From Muribaculaceae bacterium (GTDB taxonomy: Bacteria; Bacteroidota; Bacteroidia; Bacteroidales; Muribaculaceae): a DNA stretch of 64,000 nucleotides. This document shows, in pieces, positions 63,867-64,000 of this stretch (position 1 is the stretch's first letter; the number at the start of each line of letters is the position of its first letter). The notes below the pieces were generated by a model. The model was not told the DNA's origin. It saw only the letters and a list, made by a program, of their open reading frames with translations, and did not search any database. A program made the translations under genes and the position numbers. The stretch spans positions 156,041-220,040 of the forward strand of contig JAGATN010000037.1 in the NCBI GenBank assembly GCA_017621225.1, given 5' to 3'.

Positions 63867-64000
63867 TCAACTGGCAAGTGCAAAATTAGCGATTTGTCGG
63901 AAGAAAGCATTCTTCGGAGTATCAAAATTGAGTTTTTTACGTGGTCTGCGGTTGATTTTATGCTGAACTCTGCGAATGAAGGCATCAGACAGATCAGAAA
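63867..64000 (-). mobile_element. IS30-family transposase, C-terminal end (partial)
   Basis: The last 43 codons of a frame running off the right edge read SDLSDAFIRRVQHKIN then RRPRKKLNFDTPKNAFF and end RQIANFALAS before a TGA. The N-R-P-R-K-x-L-x-F-x-T-P block is the typical C-terminus of IS30-family transposases in Bacteroidota (DDE type, copy-and-paste or circle transposition). The IS boundary should lie within about 50 bases of the stop, but the terminal inverted repeat cannot be named without the other end. It marks the start of an accessory region outside the window. Confidence 0.85.

Noticed and set aside
63734-63985. An 83-residue frame on the minus strand at the right edge
   Set aside because: It overlaps the IS30-type transposase end in another frame; the transposase frame has the diagnostic C-terminal block, this one does not.
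1-64000. CRISPR array or rRNA genes
   Set aside because: No regularly spaced direct repeats and no rRNA-like conserved stretches were seen.

Overview
The window is a chromosomal segment of a Bacteroidales bacterium (phylum Bacteroidota), most likely of the Muribaculaceae type. This rests on several signs. Many promoters match the Bacteroidota form (a -33 TTTG-like box, usually 20 bases, then a -7 TAnnTTTG-like box), and there are no obvious Shine-Dalgarno sites. The gene set includes PorV, a full hmu haem operon, an 84-type O-GlcNAcase, a GH31 enzyme, and Bacteroidota-type NusA, IF2 and Rex. The base composition is moderately GC-rich with many ATA and CGC codons. The family assignment is inference; no 16S rRNA or marker search was possible.

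Layout from left to right: the end of gpsA and pgi; a guanine deaminase/MFS pair and a large outer-membrane barrel protein on the minus strand; two secreted glycosidases (GH78-like and GH84) and metH on the plus strand; ispF, porV, a degenerate FAH-like gene, rex and an Ig-like lipoprotein on the minus strand; an LTA-synthase-like sulfatase, pyruvate:ferredoxin oxidoreductase, dgt and glutaminase on the plus strand; polA on the minus strand; a five-module GH31, a membrane polyferredoxin with thyA and folA, a carboxynorspermidine dehydrogenase-like gene, an aldo/keto reductase and a K+/H+ antiporter on the plus strand; a tricorn-like protease on the minus strand; tRNA-Arg(CCU); a seven-gene haem operon on the minus strand; rimP-nusA-infB-folK and ribE on the plus strand. 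At the right edge are a rhuM gene and the 3' end of an IS30-type transposase, both AT-richer and probably acquired.

The best-defined system is the haem-acquisition operon (56256 down to 46736). It encodes a calycin-like lipoprotein, a HmuY-type haemophore lipoprotein, a TonB-dependent receptor with the NPDL haem-receptor motif, a membrane-anchored CobN/HmuS chelatase-like protein, a small membrane protein, a MotA/TolQ/ExbB-type proton channel subunit and a DUF2149 protein. Together they would bind haem outside the cell, import it, and process it in the periplasm with energy from the inner membrane.

Several one-carbon and flavin genes lie in the window (metH, thyA, folA, folK, ribE), but in separate transcription units. 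The most unusual observations are: a DNA polymerase I whose 3'-5' exonuclease residues are mostly replaced; an FAH-fold protein without its metal ligands, co-transcribed with rex; a GH31 enzyme carrying both a dockerin and a cohesin-like module; a roughly 190-bp inverted-repeat element in the 5' leader of the tricorn-like gene; a terminator-like hairpin at the very start of the rimP-nusA-infB transcript; and several perfect palindromes near promoters that look like operators for unidentified regulators. No CRISPR array, rRNA or complete mobile element was seen.
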